Below, piece by piece: positions 28,275-37,004 of a stretch of DNA of 64,000 nt. Source of the DNA: Carnobacterium_B sp040274945 (GTDB taxonomy: Bacteria > Bacillota > Bacilli > Lactobacillales > Carnobacteriaceae); contig NZ_JBEMAR010000003.1 in the NCBI RefSeq assembly GCF_040274945.1, positions 124,001 to 188,000 on the forward strand. Reading direction: 5' to 3'. The position numbers and the translations under genes were made by a program. The notes under the pieces were generated by a model. It was not told the origin of the DNA. It saw only the letters and a program-made list of their open reading frames with translations, and made no database searches. Numbering within the stretch: the first letter of the stretch is position 1; each line of letters begins with the position of its first letter.

Positions 28275-29360
28275 ATGTATTATTTTAAACATTCTAAACT
28301 ATTTTTATGGACCATTTGGCTTTTAGCCTTAGTCCTCATTATTTACTTTTCAACTCAAATCAGCTTTGTTTTTCAGCCAATAATTGTTTTATTTTCGACA
28401 CTTTTCATTCCAATTCTAAGTGCAGGATTTTTATTTTACTTACTAAATCCATTAATCAGTGTCATGCAAAAATTAAAAATCCAACGTAGTTACGCTATTA
28501 TCTTAGTCATGGTTTTTTTTCTTGGTGTATCCACTATTTTTGCTATTAAAACTTTTCCACTCCTAATGGATCAGCTATCCGATTTAGTGGCTAACATTCC
28601 TAATATTCTCTCGGATATTGATATTCAAACTAAAGATTTTGCCTTATTTCCTGCATTAGATAATATTAATTTAGAAGAAACTTTGAAGCAATTAAATATT
28701 TCTCTTGATACTTTTGCAAAAACAATTTTAAGTAGCTTCACAACTAGCTTTAGTTCAATAATTGCCGGAGTTGCAAACTTAACAGTTGTTTTGTTCACGG
28801 TACCTATTATACTGTTCTATATGTTCCATGACGGTGAAAAATTACAACTATCTATTACACATTTATTTCCTGATAAATATAAAAAACATATATTTGAATT
28901 GTTACATCAAACAAATGAAGTTATTACTGCTTATATCAGCGGAAAAGGCTTAGCAAGTATTGTAGTCGCTGTCTTAATTTATTTTGGACTTTTAATGATT
29001 GGACTTCCTTACACTTTATTATTAGCGATTGTTAATGGGTTCACCAATCTTATTCCTTATATTGGTCCCTTTATTGGCGCTGTACCCGCAGTCATTGTTG
29101 GACTAACTATTTCACCGACAGCAGCTTTATTGGTCATCCTGGTCATACTAATTGTTCAACAACTAGATGCTAATTTATTGACACCAAAATTTGTTGGAAA
29201 ATCATTAGCTATTCACCCATTAACAATTATTATCATTTTATTAGTTGCAGGAAAGATGCTTGGAATTGTTGGAATTATTTTTGGTGTTCCCGCTTTTGCT
29301 GTATTTAAAACAATAGTTGTTTATATTCGAAACACAAGATTATCAATAGAAAAGCTATAG
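28275..29360 (+). CDS. AI-2E family transporter / PerM-like permease
   Basis: The 361-aa membrane protein has two N-terminal helices and a loop region with LLMDQLSDLVANIPNIL. A C-terminal helix block carries the family signature GFTNLIPYIGPFIGAVPAVIVG read in parts (about 248-270), followed by QQLDANLLTPKFVGKSLAIH. Members include autoinducer-2 exporters and Na+/H+ antiporters, so substrate cannot be assigned. AGAAGGAG lies 7 nt before the ATG. Confidence 0.88.
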   Translation: MYYFKHSKLFLWTIWLLALVLIIYFSTQISFVFQPIIVLFSTLFIPILSAGFLFYLLNPLISVMQKLKIQRSYAIILVMVFFLGVSTIFAIKTFPLLMDQLSDLVANIPNILSDIDIQTKDFALFPALDNINLEETLKQLNISLDTFAKTILSSFTTSFSSIIAGVANLTVVLFTVPIILFYMFHDGEKLQLSITHLFPDKYKKHIFELLHQTNEVITAYISGKGLASIVVAVLIYFGLLMIGLPYTLLLAIVNGFTNLIPYIGPFIGAVPAVIVGLTISPTAALLVILVILIVQQLDANLLTPKFVGKSLAIHPLTIIIILLVAGKMLGIVGIIFGVPAFAVFKTIVVYIRNTRLSIEKL

Positions 29361-29649
29361 TGATTGGTTTTTTAAGATAATATTCACATTTTAAAAAATA
29401 TAATAAAGTTTCAAAAAAGTAACCACTCTAAAATAACTATAGTTCATATTTTTCAATCAATTTTCATTTACTTTAACCAGTACTTATAAGACCCTCATAT
29501 TTTTAGTTTTAAAGGAACTAATACTCATAGTCAATACTCTTGAGTTTTGATTACACATAAAAGTATAGACTTTTCTTATTACCACTTACTTTTATTATCA
29601 GTGATTTAAGTCAATAGAAAGGACTTTTTTTCAATATAAGTATACAAAA
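29361..29649. other. Intergenic region
   Basis: A+T-rich spacer between two convergent genes. I see nothing beyond the hairpin listed next. Confidence 0.4.
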
Positions 29650-29698
29650 ATAAACCCTATAGAAGGCACATTTTTTAGTGTCCACTCTATAGGGTCCA
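29650..29698. terminator. Terminator between converging genes
   Basis: AAACCCTATAGA and TCTATAGGGT(CC) pair around a 22-nt loop that itself contains a GCACA...GTGTCC stem. A/T tracts flank both sides. Confidence 0.7.
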
Positions 29699-29752
29699 TT
29701 TTAAAAAGAGGCAAGTTCATTTTACATTTAATGTTTTATGGTTTCATATTTA

Positions 29753-31036
29753 TTATTCATCAGCCATAGAAACAGTGTTTAGATTTACTTTATCAACTAG
29801 TTTAAGGAATGGGAACCAGATCAATCCGATAATCGCCATATCTATGATTTGTAGTAATCCACCCATAAATGAGTTGGTAGCCATAAATCCACTAATAATA
29901 ACAGGTATTGTCCAAGGTACTGCAACCCCTGTTGGAATTGGGAATATTCCAGCAGCCATCACCGCATAGTTGAATGCTGTTGTTACCATTGGAGCAATCA
30001 CCCAAGGAATAAAGATTGAAGTATTTAATACTAAAGGGAAACCGAAAATCAACGGTTCATTTACATTAAAAATTGCAGGTAATAAAGCTAAACGACCAAT
30101 TTCTTTGTTTTGGCTGCTTTTCATAACAAATGCTAGTAATAAGACAACGACTAATGTGCCTCCAGATCCGCCCAAACCAACATTGTAGACATCCATAAAA
30201 GGGTTCGTTACGATATGAGGTAAAGGCTCTCCAGCTTGATAAGCAGCAAGATTTTCCAAACCTAAAGTGTTCCAGATTGGGTCCATTACAGAGTTCACAA
30301 TAATTTGTCCATGTAATCCGAAGAACCATAGGAATTGAATAAAGAATACGGCAATCAATGTAGCTGGTAATCCACTACCAAGAGCTGTAAGCGGTTGTTG
30401 TATCGCTGTATAAACAATATCATGCAAATTTGCGTCAAAGAACCCAGAAATGGCTGCATTAAGTAATAAGAATGTTGTTAAAGTAATAATAGCTGGTAAT
30501 AAAGCAGCAAATGAATTTGCAACTGCTGGCGGCACACCATCAGGCATTTTGATGACAATACCTTTTTTAACGATACGTGTGTATATTTCAGCAGCAAGAA
30601 AGGCTGCAATCATACCGATGAACATACCTTTTGCACCTAAACGATCTAATGACAACACTCCAGTTACTGCTTCTCCGGATTCTGTTACCATTGTAAATGG
30701 TGTTAATATTAAGTAAGAAGCTAATGATACAGCACCACCAAAGACGCCTTCAACATCATAGGACTTGCTTAAATAATAACCGATACCGAACGTTACAAAA
30801 ATGGTCAAGATCGACATTGTCGCATTTTGTCCATTTCCAAATAAGTTTCCTAAGTTATCTTGTAGTGTATCGCTAAAAAATGGCAAGTTATTTAATACAA
30901 CTACAATTGATCCAAACATGGTAATTGGAAAAGCAAGCATAAATGCATCACGTAAAACTTTAAGGTAACGATTTTCACCAAGTATTCCGGCAATAGGAAG
31001 TAATTTTTCACCTAATTTATCAATAAATCCATTCAC
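29753..31036 (-). CDS. PTS lactose/cellobiose-type EIIC permease
   Basis: EIIC of the Lac family moves a beta-glucoside-type sugar across the membrane during phosphorylation by EIIB. The 427-aa protein has about ten hydrophobic segments and family motifs PDGVPPAVANSFAALLPA, FLWFFGLHGQIIV and NVNEPLIFGFPLVLN. There is no EIIA or EIIB beside it, so it must use partners coded elsewhere. I choose the GTG at 31036 (VNGFIDKLGEKL), which lies 6 nt from AAAGAGGA; ATGs at 31042 and 31054 are poorly placed. A perfect cre site lies about 90 nt upstream, indicating carbon-catabolite control. Confidence 0.9.
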   Translation of the reverse strand: MNGFIDKLGEKLLPIAGILGENRYLKVLRDAFMLAFPITMFGSIVVVLNNLPFFSDTLQDNLGNLFGNGQNATMSILTIFVTFGIGYYLSKSYDVEGVFGGAVSLASYLILTPFTMVTESGEAVTGVLSLDRLGAKGMFIGMIAAFLAAEIYTRIVKKGIVIKMPDGVPPAVANSFAALLPAIITLTTFLLLNAAISGFFDANLHDIVYTAIQQPLTALGSGLPATLIAVFFIQFLWFFGLHGQIIVNSVMDPIWNTLGLENLAAYQAGEPLPHIVTNPFMDVYNVGLGGSGGTLVVVLLLAFVMKSSQNKEIGRLALLPAIFNVNEPLIFGFPLVLNTSIFIPWVIAPMVTTAFNYAVMAAGIFPIPTGVAVPWTIPVIISGFMATNSFMGGLLQIIDMAIIGLIWFPFLKLVDKVNLNTVSMADE

Positions 31037-31594
31037 TAGCATTCCTCTTTTCATTTTTAATTCTAAGCATGTTTAACAGGTAGTACTTATTAAAGAAAAC
31101 TAAAAATAGGTTTCTTTAGTGTTTTTGAAATCGATTACATATTAATGGTATCATTTTAAATTTTACATTTCTATACTTTTATTTAAATTGTATTTATCAA
31201 TTTTTTAAATAAAAAGTAAACTATTACGTTTATAGCTACATATTTTCAAGAAAGAAACCTTTACTTAGCAGAATCTTGGACACAGGATTTTATCGAATTT
31301 CATGTATTTATTAATACATAGGAAATATATTTAAATAAATGATTAGGTTATATTTTTAGAACCCATAAAATGATAAAATAAATCATAGTTTATTGTTTTT
31401 TACTTTTTTTATCCTGGTAAAACTATTTATAATTATTTGATAGCCAGTATTATCAGACTTCGTTTTACTCTATTGCTATGGTACTACCTTATTTTAAAAA
31501 CAGATAAAGAACTTTTCAATGAAAAGAACCTTGTATTAAAAAGGTTCTAAATACAGAAGATATATTTTAATAAATATCCTTAGGAGGACAACAA
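31037..31594. other. Intergenic region with cre site
   Basis: Over 500 bp with the cre site at 31126-31139 and otherwise A+T-rich sequence. An AAAGAAC...AAAAGAACC / GGTTCT repeat at about 31507-31548 can form a small hairpin ahead of the YcxB-like gene. I see no gene. Confidence 0.5.
31126..31139 (-). promoter_or_regulatory. CcpA cre site
   Basis: TGAAATCGATTACA fits the cre consensus TGWAANCGNTNWCA at every defined position. It lies about 90 bp before the EIIC start, so CcpA probably represses this gene on preferred sugars. Confidence 0.7.
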
Positions 31595-32116
31595 ATGGAA
31601 ATTGAATTTGAGTTATTGGAAGAAGATTACATAAACTTTAATATTAATCATGCTAAACAATCACCTTCTCTAAAAAGAAGTTTAATCGCCCAAAGACTAG
31701 TAGGACCTATAGTATTCTTAATAACTCCATTTATAGTTATAAGGTTTTCAGCAATATCTATAGGGTATTGGATGACTGTGTTTAGTATTACTAGCTTAAT
31801 TTGGCTTATTTTTTACCCAAGATACTTTGATTGGGAAATGAGAAGAAGAATAGTAAAGATGCTTCAAGAAGGAAATAATGAACATTTATTTAAAAAAAGA
31901 AAAATGGTAGTAACAGATAAGGGAATAACCGAAAGCAGCGCTACTGGTGAAACAAACACAAAATGGAATGAAGTAAATAAAGTAGACGAAACAAGTGAGT
32001 ATGTATATATCTATAATTCCTCCATTTCAGCTTATATAATACCTAAAAGGATATTTAAAAATAAAAACACCTTAAAAATATTTCTTGAAGAACTATTAAA
32101 ATACACTACTTTATAA
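31595..32116 (+). CDS. YcxB-like membrane protein
   Basis: The 173-aa protein begins MEIEFELLEEDYINFNINHA and has two hydrophobic segments (about 33-50 and 56-73). A C-terminal cytosolic part resembles the YcxB-like domain: VVTDKGITESSATGETNTKWNEV, then an Ile-Pro-Lys-Arg-Phe end. The function of the family is unknown. AGGAGG is 8 nt before the ATG. It is probably transcribed alone. Confidence 0.7.
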   Translation: MEIEFELLEEDYINFNINHAKQSPSLKRSLIAQRLVGPIVFLITPFIVIRFSAISIGYWMTVFSITSLIWLIFYPRYFDWEMRRRIVKMLQEGNNEHLFKKRKMVVTDKGITESSATGETNTKWNEVNKVDETSEYVYIYNSSISAYIIPKRIFKNKNTLKIFLEELLKYTTL

Positions 32117-32199
32117 AAAAAATACTTTAAGTTTCTATCTTTTTTGACTAAAAATATATGAATCAAGAAATAAAAGATTAAAAAAGGAGAAAAGAAACT

Positions 32200-32646
32200 G
32201 TGGAGTGGAGAATAAAAACATTTAACGAATTGAGTAACGACGAGTTGTATGAAATTACAAAACTTAGAAGTGAAGTGTTTGTAATAGAGCAACAGTGTAT
32301 TTATGAAGAATATGATGGCAAAGACAAAAAAGCCTATCATTTATTTGGGGAAAAAGATGGAGAAATTCTTGCATATTTACGGATACTCGAGAAGGGTATT
32401 TCATTTAATGAGATATCTATAGGAAGAGTATTAGTTACTAAAAAATATCGTAGCAAGGGTCTTGCAAAAGAAATGATGTCACGTGCACTAGAATTTATTG
32501 AGGACAATTTAAATGAAAAAGTAATAAGAATATCTGCACAGGAGTATTTGCTAAAATTTTATTTGAGTTTAGGGTTTGTGAAGGTTTCGCAGGTGTATTT
32601 GGAAGATGGTATTCCACATATGGAAATGTTATACAATAAGCTTTAG
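32200..32646 (+). CDS. ElaA-type GNAT N-acetyltransferase
   Basis: The 148-aa protein matches the ElaA family of GNAT proteins. It has LYEITKLRSEVFVIEQQC near residue 20 and the acetyl-CoA-binding segment RVLVTKKYRSKGLAKEMM (about 76-93). The end contains FYLSLGFVKVS. The substrate is unknown. Translation starts at a GTG behind AAAGGAG. A bidirectional terminator follows at about 110 nt. Confidence 0.88.
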   Translation: MEWRIKTFNELSNDELYEITKLRSEVFVIEQQCIYEEYDGKDKKAYHLFGEKDGEILAYLRILEKGISFNEISIGRVLVTKKYRSKGLAKEMMSRALEFIEDNLNEKVIRISAQEYLLKFYLSLGFVKVSQVYLEDGIPHMEMLYNKL

Positions 32647-32754
32647 AAAACATGAAAAGTCAAATAGATCCTATTCAATTAGTTATTGACTATCTATTGA
32701 ATCATTACTTGCAGTGTAAATAACAGCCATAGCCTTTGATTTTTGACTATATAA

Positions 32755-32815
32755 ATGGCCCCTATAAAGTAGTTTTTATTAAGAGTCTACTTTATAGAGG
32801 TCATTTTTAGTTTTT
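32755..32815. terminator. Bidirectional terminator
   Basis: ATGGCCCCTATAAAGTAG and CTACTTTATAGAGGTCAT pair over about 17 bp, then TTTTTAGTTTTT. It serves the ElaA gene and the converging pair of small genes. Confidence 0.75.
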
Positions 32816-32824
32816 ATATTGTTG

Positions 32825-33013
32825 TTATTTAGGTGTATCAGATATCTTTTCTGACATTACTAATTTCACTATTTTATTAACCATTTCTTGTATGAATTTT
32901 TTTACTCTGTTGCTAAACTCTTCACTGGAAAGATAATTAACTATTTGTGTTGTAATCATCAGTATAATTGCTTTTCCAGTTTTAACTACTAATTCTGAAA
33001 CTGCCTTTTTCAT
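32825..33013 (-). CDS. Hypothetical 62-aa protein, amphipathic helices
   Basis: I do not recognise this protein. It has one moderately hydrophobic helix (KAIILMITTQIVNYL, about 14-28) followed by a basic amphipathic stretch (VKKFIQEMVNKIVKLVMSEK). It overlaps the preceding gene by 4 nt (ATGA), so the two are translationally coupled. They are the last genes before the terminator and lie downstream of a restriction endonuclease gene. Membrane association is possible but not shown. Confidence 0.55.
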   Translation of the reverse strand: MKKAVSELVVKTGKAIILMITTQIVNYLSSEEFSNRVKKFIQEMVNKIVKLVMSEKISDTPK

Positions 33014-33381
33014 TTTTTAGTCTCCCTTTTCAACTCTTTCAGAATTTTCTTCAGGAATTTACTTTTTGTAGTTTTTTCTAAAAAGTCATAAGCTGAATAG
33101 GTCAGTTCTTTTTCGGAAATATTTTCATTAAGTTCTACTTCAGATTTTAACGAATAATACAAAGCTGCAGGTTTTAAATCGATGCCGTTATTGAATTCTA
33201 ATAATTTATTGCTGACCTCGTTTTCAATTTGGAACTCTAAATCATCAGATAAATTTTCAAAAGGTAAAGTTTTTCGATAACTTGAGATTTCATTATTGAT
33301 ATTCTTTCTAAGAATCTGTGTGTTTTCTTTCTTAAATAGTTCCATATTAGCAACAACATTAGATAACTCTTTATTTTCCAT
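33010..33381 (-). CDS. Hypothetical 123-aa protein, charged and helical
   Basis: I cannot assign a family. The protein is soluble-looking, rich in Glu, Lys and Asn and predicted largely helical from its pattern, with a very basic end (KKILKELKRETKK). It is coupled by ATGA to the 62-aa protein. The pair starts 160 nt after the restriction gene. It may be part of the same island as the restriction-modification genes, but its role is unknown. Confidence 0.55.
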   Translation of the reverse strand: MENKELSNVVANMELFKKENTQILRKNINNEISSYRKTLPFENLSDDLEFQIENEVSNKLLEFNNGIDLKPAALYYSLKSEVELNENISEKELTYSAYDFLEKTTKSKFLKKILKELKRETKK

Positions 33382-33541
33382 TGAACATTCCCCTGTCTCT
33401 TTTTACTAGGCTAATTTTACTAAATGTTTTGTGTATTAGAATTTCATTTTCATAAACTATCTCAAACCCTACTACATCTAAATCAACTACAGTAACAAAG
33501 AAATTAAATTCCTAGTGAGGTAACCCAATTGTTAGGCTCCA

Positions 33542-35017
33542 CTAAATGAAATCAACTGAATTGAGCATATGGTTTATAACGCTCCCTTTTATCCAAACAT
33601 TCTGTCTGTACATGTCGATTCCATTTATCGTTATAGTTTTATCACTGGAATCTCTTCCAGTACCTCGGAAAAAAACATCATAGTCTTTAGATTTTGGAAA
33701 ATTGACAGACGCTTTTATTGTTCCATTCTTATTTATGACAGGTTCCCCGTCTTTATTAAGCATAACTTCCTCACGAAGTTTATTATTAAAGACTTTATTT
33801 CTAACATCATCCCAAATAAACTTTACTTGTTTCTCTATGAAATCTTCACTAAAGATTACACGTTTAAAGCCTAACAACTTATTTGTTAAGAGCTTTTCTG
33901 ACTTATCTTGTTCTTCAAAAATAATGAATAGAAATTGTCTTTCACTAAAATCACTATAAAGTGACGAATCTTCAAAATTTATCTTCTCATCCAACCATTC
34001 ATCAAAATCAACTTTGAATAATTTAGTGTCTTCAGTACGCGTTCCTTGCTTAGTTTGAGTGATTGTTTTTGCAATCAAACCAATCTCACTGAACAACTCT
34101 ATTTTACCGATTTTTTTCGATTTTGCTCCAAACATTCGAGTAACGATTTGTTCAGTCACTGATTTTGATACATCTCCAGTTTGATTTAATTTTATAGGAA
34201 TATTTAAAATCTGAAGAAGTTCTTGAATAGTCTTATTCTTGTATTGTTTAGTGAAACGGTTCAACTGTTCATCTAGTTCTTCATATGTATTATATTCTTG
34301 TTCTAACTGTTCGAATTTTTTCCCAAAGTACTTTTGGACCATAGTAGTTACAGTAGACCTTTTCAATCTAAATCTAGGGCGGTTGGGCCACTTAGGTGCA
34401 GTGTCAATCAACATCAATTGTGGTCGTAACTCAGATGATATTCTTGGATAATAATCTGTAGGGTCTTGATGAACAAGCTGCAAGTTATGTATGAAACTTC
34501 TGACTATCTCCCAGTCATTTTTCAACTTTTCTCTATCTAAAGAATCAAATTCAAAGAAATCATAACCAACAATTGGGAATTTTGCGTACTCTGATGCAGG
34601 AACAGTAACTTCCGAATCATAAAGATAGTAAACTAAAAGAAGTCTTTCCAGTTTATGCCAAAAACTGGAATTCTCAAAACTTTCATCCACTATTCTTTCT
34701 GGAGAAACTGCTGTTACAGACATTGGTTCTTTAGCTTCAAGTTCTCCGCTTACAGATTTTTTCACTTTTCTTAAACCAGTTGTTTTTACTTCCACATCTT
34801 TCCCATCGACATACAAATCTGGTTTTTGATAAGAATCAGCTGGATACCCCAATATAGATTCCTCTACAACACTTCCTGCTATACCAGTGATTTTAGGGTG
34901 TTTAACTGTTTTATAAAAAACATTATTCCTATCAACATCACCTAAAGTTTTACCAATAGTACTATCTAGAATATCTTCTAGTTCATCTTTAGCAAAAACA
35001 TGTCCATGTTCCCTCAT
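33542..35017 (-). CDS. Sau3AI-like (MutH-fold) restriction endonuclease
   Basis: The 491-aa protein matches Sau3AI in length (489 aa) and layout. Its N-terminal half has a MutH-type nuclease core: SVVEESILGYP, then PDLYVDGKDVEVKTTGLRK, giving the D...ExK catalytic residues. The second half resembles the allosteric DNA-binding half of Sau3AI, ending with YRQNVWIKGSVINHM. Sau3AI-type enzymes cut GATC. The divergent C5-cytosine methyltransferase gene 142 bp away would protect the same site. The GATC specificity is inferred from the family, not shown. Confidence 0.85.
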   Translation of the reverse strand: MREHGHVFAKDELEDILDSTIGKTLGDVDRNNVFYKTVKHPKITGIAGSVVEESILGYPADSYQKPDLYVDGKDVEVKTTGLRKVKKSVSGELEAKEPMSVTAVSPERIVDESFENSSFWHKLERLLLVYYLYDSEVTVPASEYAKFPIVGYDFFEFDSLDREKLKNDWEIVRSFIHNLQLVHQDPTDYYPRISSELRPQLMLIDTAPKWPNRPRFRLKRSTVTTMVQKYFGKKFEQLEQEYNTYEELDEQLNRFTKQYKNKTIQELLQILNIPIKLNQTGDVSKSVTEQIVTRMFGAKSKKIGKIELFSEIGLIAKTITQTKQGTRTEDTKLFKVDFDEWLDEKINFEDSSLYSDFSERQFLFIIFEEQDKSEKLLTNKLLGFKRVIFSEDFIEKQVKFIWDDVRNKVFNNKLREEVMLNKDGEPVINKNGTIKASVNFPKSKDYDVFFRGTGRDSSDKTITINGIDMYRQNVWIKGSVINHMLNSVDFI

Positions 35018-35098
35018 ATTTTACCCTCCAAAAAATTTATACAAATATTAAATTAATTATTTCATGGTCTAATAGTACCATTATTTTGTACAAAACAC

Positions 35099-35148
35099 TG
35101 GATCTTTTCGGTGAATTGTTGTATAATAAATCTTAGCTTACCGAAAGG
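35099..35148 (+). promoter_or_regulatory. Promoter of the methyltransferase with embedded GATC
   Basis: TATAAT at 35122-35127 has the hexamer TGGATC at 35099-35104 17 nt upstream, so a GATC lies in the probable -35 box. An imperfect inverted repeat, CTTTTCGGT (35104-35112) and ACCGAAAGG (35140-35148), spans the -10 and start region and could bind a regulator. Control by GATC methylation is inferred. Confidence 0.45.
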
Positions 35149-35159
35149 GTGTTCGTATA

Positions 35160-36455
35160 ATGAGTACACAGTTTAATATTTTAGAACTATTTGCTGGAGT
35201 TGGTGGATTTCGCGTTGGTTTTGAAAATTCCAATGAAAGCATGTTTAAAACAAAATGGGCAAATCAATGGGAGCCTGCTAAAAAGAGTCAAGACGCCTTC
35301 GAAGTATATGATTACCATTATCCTGAGAGTATGAATATAAACGAAAATATAGAAGAAATTTCAGATGAAACTTTTCAAAGTATGAATGCAGATATAATAG
35401 TTGGAGGTTTTCCTTGCCAAGATTACTCCGTTGCTAGAAGCAAAAAGAACGAACTTGGTATACAAGGAAAAAAAGGCGTATTATTTTGGGAAATCATTCG
35501 AGCAGTTACTCAAATAAAACCAAAATATCTTGTTTTAGAAAATGTAGATCGTTTGTTAAAAGCTCCTTCTAAACAACGAGGAAGAGATTTCGCAATCATG
35601 CTAGCTGCGTTTAACGATCTAAACTATTCTGTAGAATGGCGTGTGATAAACGCCGCAGAATATGGAGGCAGTCAACGTCGTCGTCGTGTTTTCTTTTTCG
35701 TATATCGGAACGATACTCACTTTGCAAAAAAAATAGATAAAGAATTTGAGAATGAAGAATTAGATTTATTTTTTGACAGCCAATTGTATGATGATTACAT
35801 CTTTAATAAAGGTCTATTTGCACGTCAATTTCCGGTTTTACCAACACCAGTAAAAAACCGTCATGCCACTTATACATTATCAAATGATATTGTAGACATA
35901 TCTGACAATTTTATAGGTACTGTTTGGAACACAGGAGTCATGAGACATGGACGTTATTTTACTATTGACACAGTACCTACAAAGGAAGAACAACCTATTA
36001 CTTTAGGAGAAATCTTGGTAGATGAAGAGAATGTTCCAGAAAAATATTATGTTACTGACCAAAATAAATTAGAGAAGTTTAAATACTTAAGAGGTTCTAA
36101 AAAAATTGAACGTATTTCTGTAGATGGACATTCTTATATTTATTCAGAAGGAAGTATGGCCCCAACAGATGATTTATCATTACCTGGAAGAACTATGTTA
36201 ACTTCTGAAGGAACAGTTAACCGCTCAACTCATTTTTTAAATGTAAATGGTAAATATAGATTAATAACACCTATTGAAGCAGAAAGATTACAAGAATTCC
36301 CTGATGATTGGACAAAATATAAAAAAACTTCTATTGGTGAAATAGTAGAAGTACCCGATCGTATGCGTATGTTCTTTATGGGAAATGCTTTGGTAACAGG
36401 TATTGTTAAGAGAATTGCTGATGAGTTACAAAATATAATCAACGGTATCGATTAA
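35160..36455 (+). CDS. C5-cytosine DNA methyltransferase
   Basis: This 431-aa protein is the modification enzyme of the R-M pair. All main C5-MTase motifs are seen: I (ELFAGVGGFRVG, about 9-20), IV with the catalytic Cys86 in GGFPCQDYSVA, VI (LVLENVDRLL), VIII (GGSQRRRRVFFF), IX/X near the end (LQEFPDDWT, FFMGNALV). The variable target-recognition region lies between VIII and IX. Beside a Sau3AI-like nuclease it most likely makes GATm5C. AAGGG lies about 10 nt upstream of the ATG. Confidence 0.93.
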   Translation: MSTQFNILELFAGVGGFRVGFENSNESMFKTKWANQWEPAKKSQDAFEVYDYHYPESMNINENIEEISDETFQSMNADIIVGGFPCQDYSVARSKKNELGIQGKKGVLFWEIIRAVTQIKPKYLVLENVDRLLKAPSKQRGRDFAIMLAAFNDLNYSVEWRVINAAEYGGSQRRRRVFFFVYRNDTHFAKKIDKEFENEELDLFFDSQLYDDYIFNKGLFARQFPVLPTPVKNRHATYTLSNDIVDISDNFIGTVWNTGVMRHGRYFTIDTVPTKEEQPITLGEILVDEENVPEKYYVTDQNKLEKFKYLRGSKKIERISVDGHSYIYSEGSMAPTDDLSLPGRTMLTSEGTVNRSTHFLNVNGKYRLITPIEAERLQEFPDDWTKYKKTSIGEIVEVPDRMRMFFMGNALVTGIVKRIADELQNIINGID

Positions 36456-36477
36456 ATAAACTAGAAAAATATGAAAT

Positions 36478-36529
36478 ACCACCTAGCACTGATCTCTTTA
36501 AGTGACAGTACTAGGTGGTTTTAGTTTTC
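36478..36529. terminator. Terminator after the methyltransferase
   Basis: ACCACCTAGCACTG and CAGTACTAGGTGGT pair, followed by TTTTAGTTTTC. It lies 22 nt after the stop. Confidence 0.8.
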
Positions 36530-37004
36530 TATTTTCACCATACATTGAAACCTTTATATTTTATATACTTTTAAATAAACTTTATAATAATTTTAGGAAT
36601 GAACAGAGTGGAGAATAGAAAATTAGAAACAGATTCCTGATTCACCGAATATAGCAATAAAAAGTAATTACATTTGTAAATGGAGAATTTTGCCATGGTT
36701 AAGATTGAATTCCTATACATCTTTGGGAGAAAGAAATTCTAAATAAAACCAAACTATTGCTTAGAATTAATTTTAATCTAAACAAATATTATTCATTAAT
36801 ATAGCTCAGAATTACTTCCCAAGGGGGTTGATAGTTAAAGAATTTCTTATAACTCGATTTCTTTTTGAAAAATCATTGAAATAAACCATTAATTTACTTG
36901 ATTGAAATTCATTGAAAAATTCGGTAAAATAATCGAATGTCAGGAGAAACGTTTTTCTATACACTAAAATATTTATTTTTAGTTATATAATCATCACTAT
37001 ATAA
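36530..37004. other. Intergenic region
   Basis: About 475 bp of A+T-rich sequence between the R-M pair and the AIPR/FRG pair. A few ATG-led frames are too short to support. I see no RNA or strong hairpin. Confidence 0.4.
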
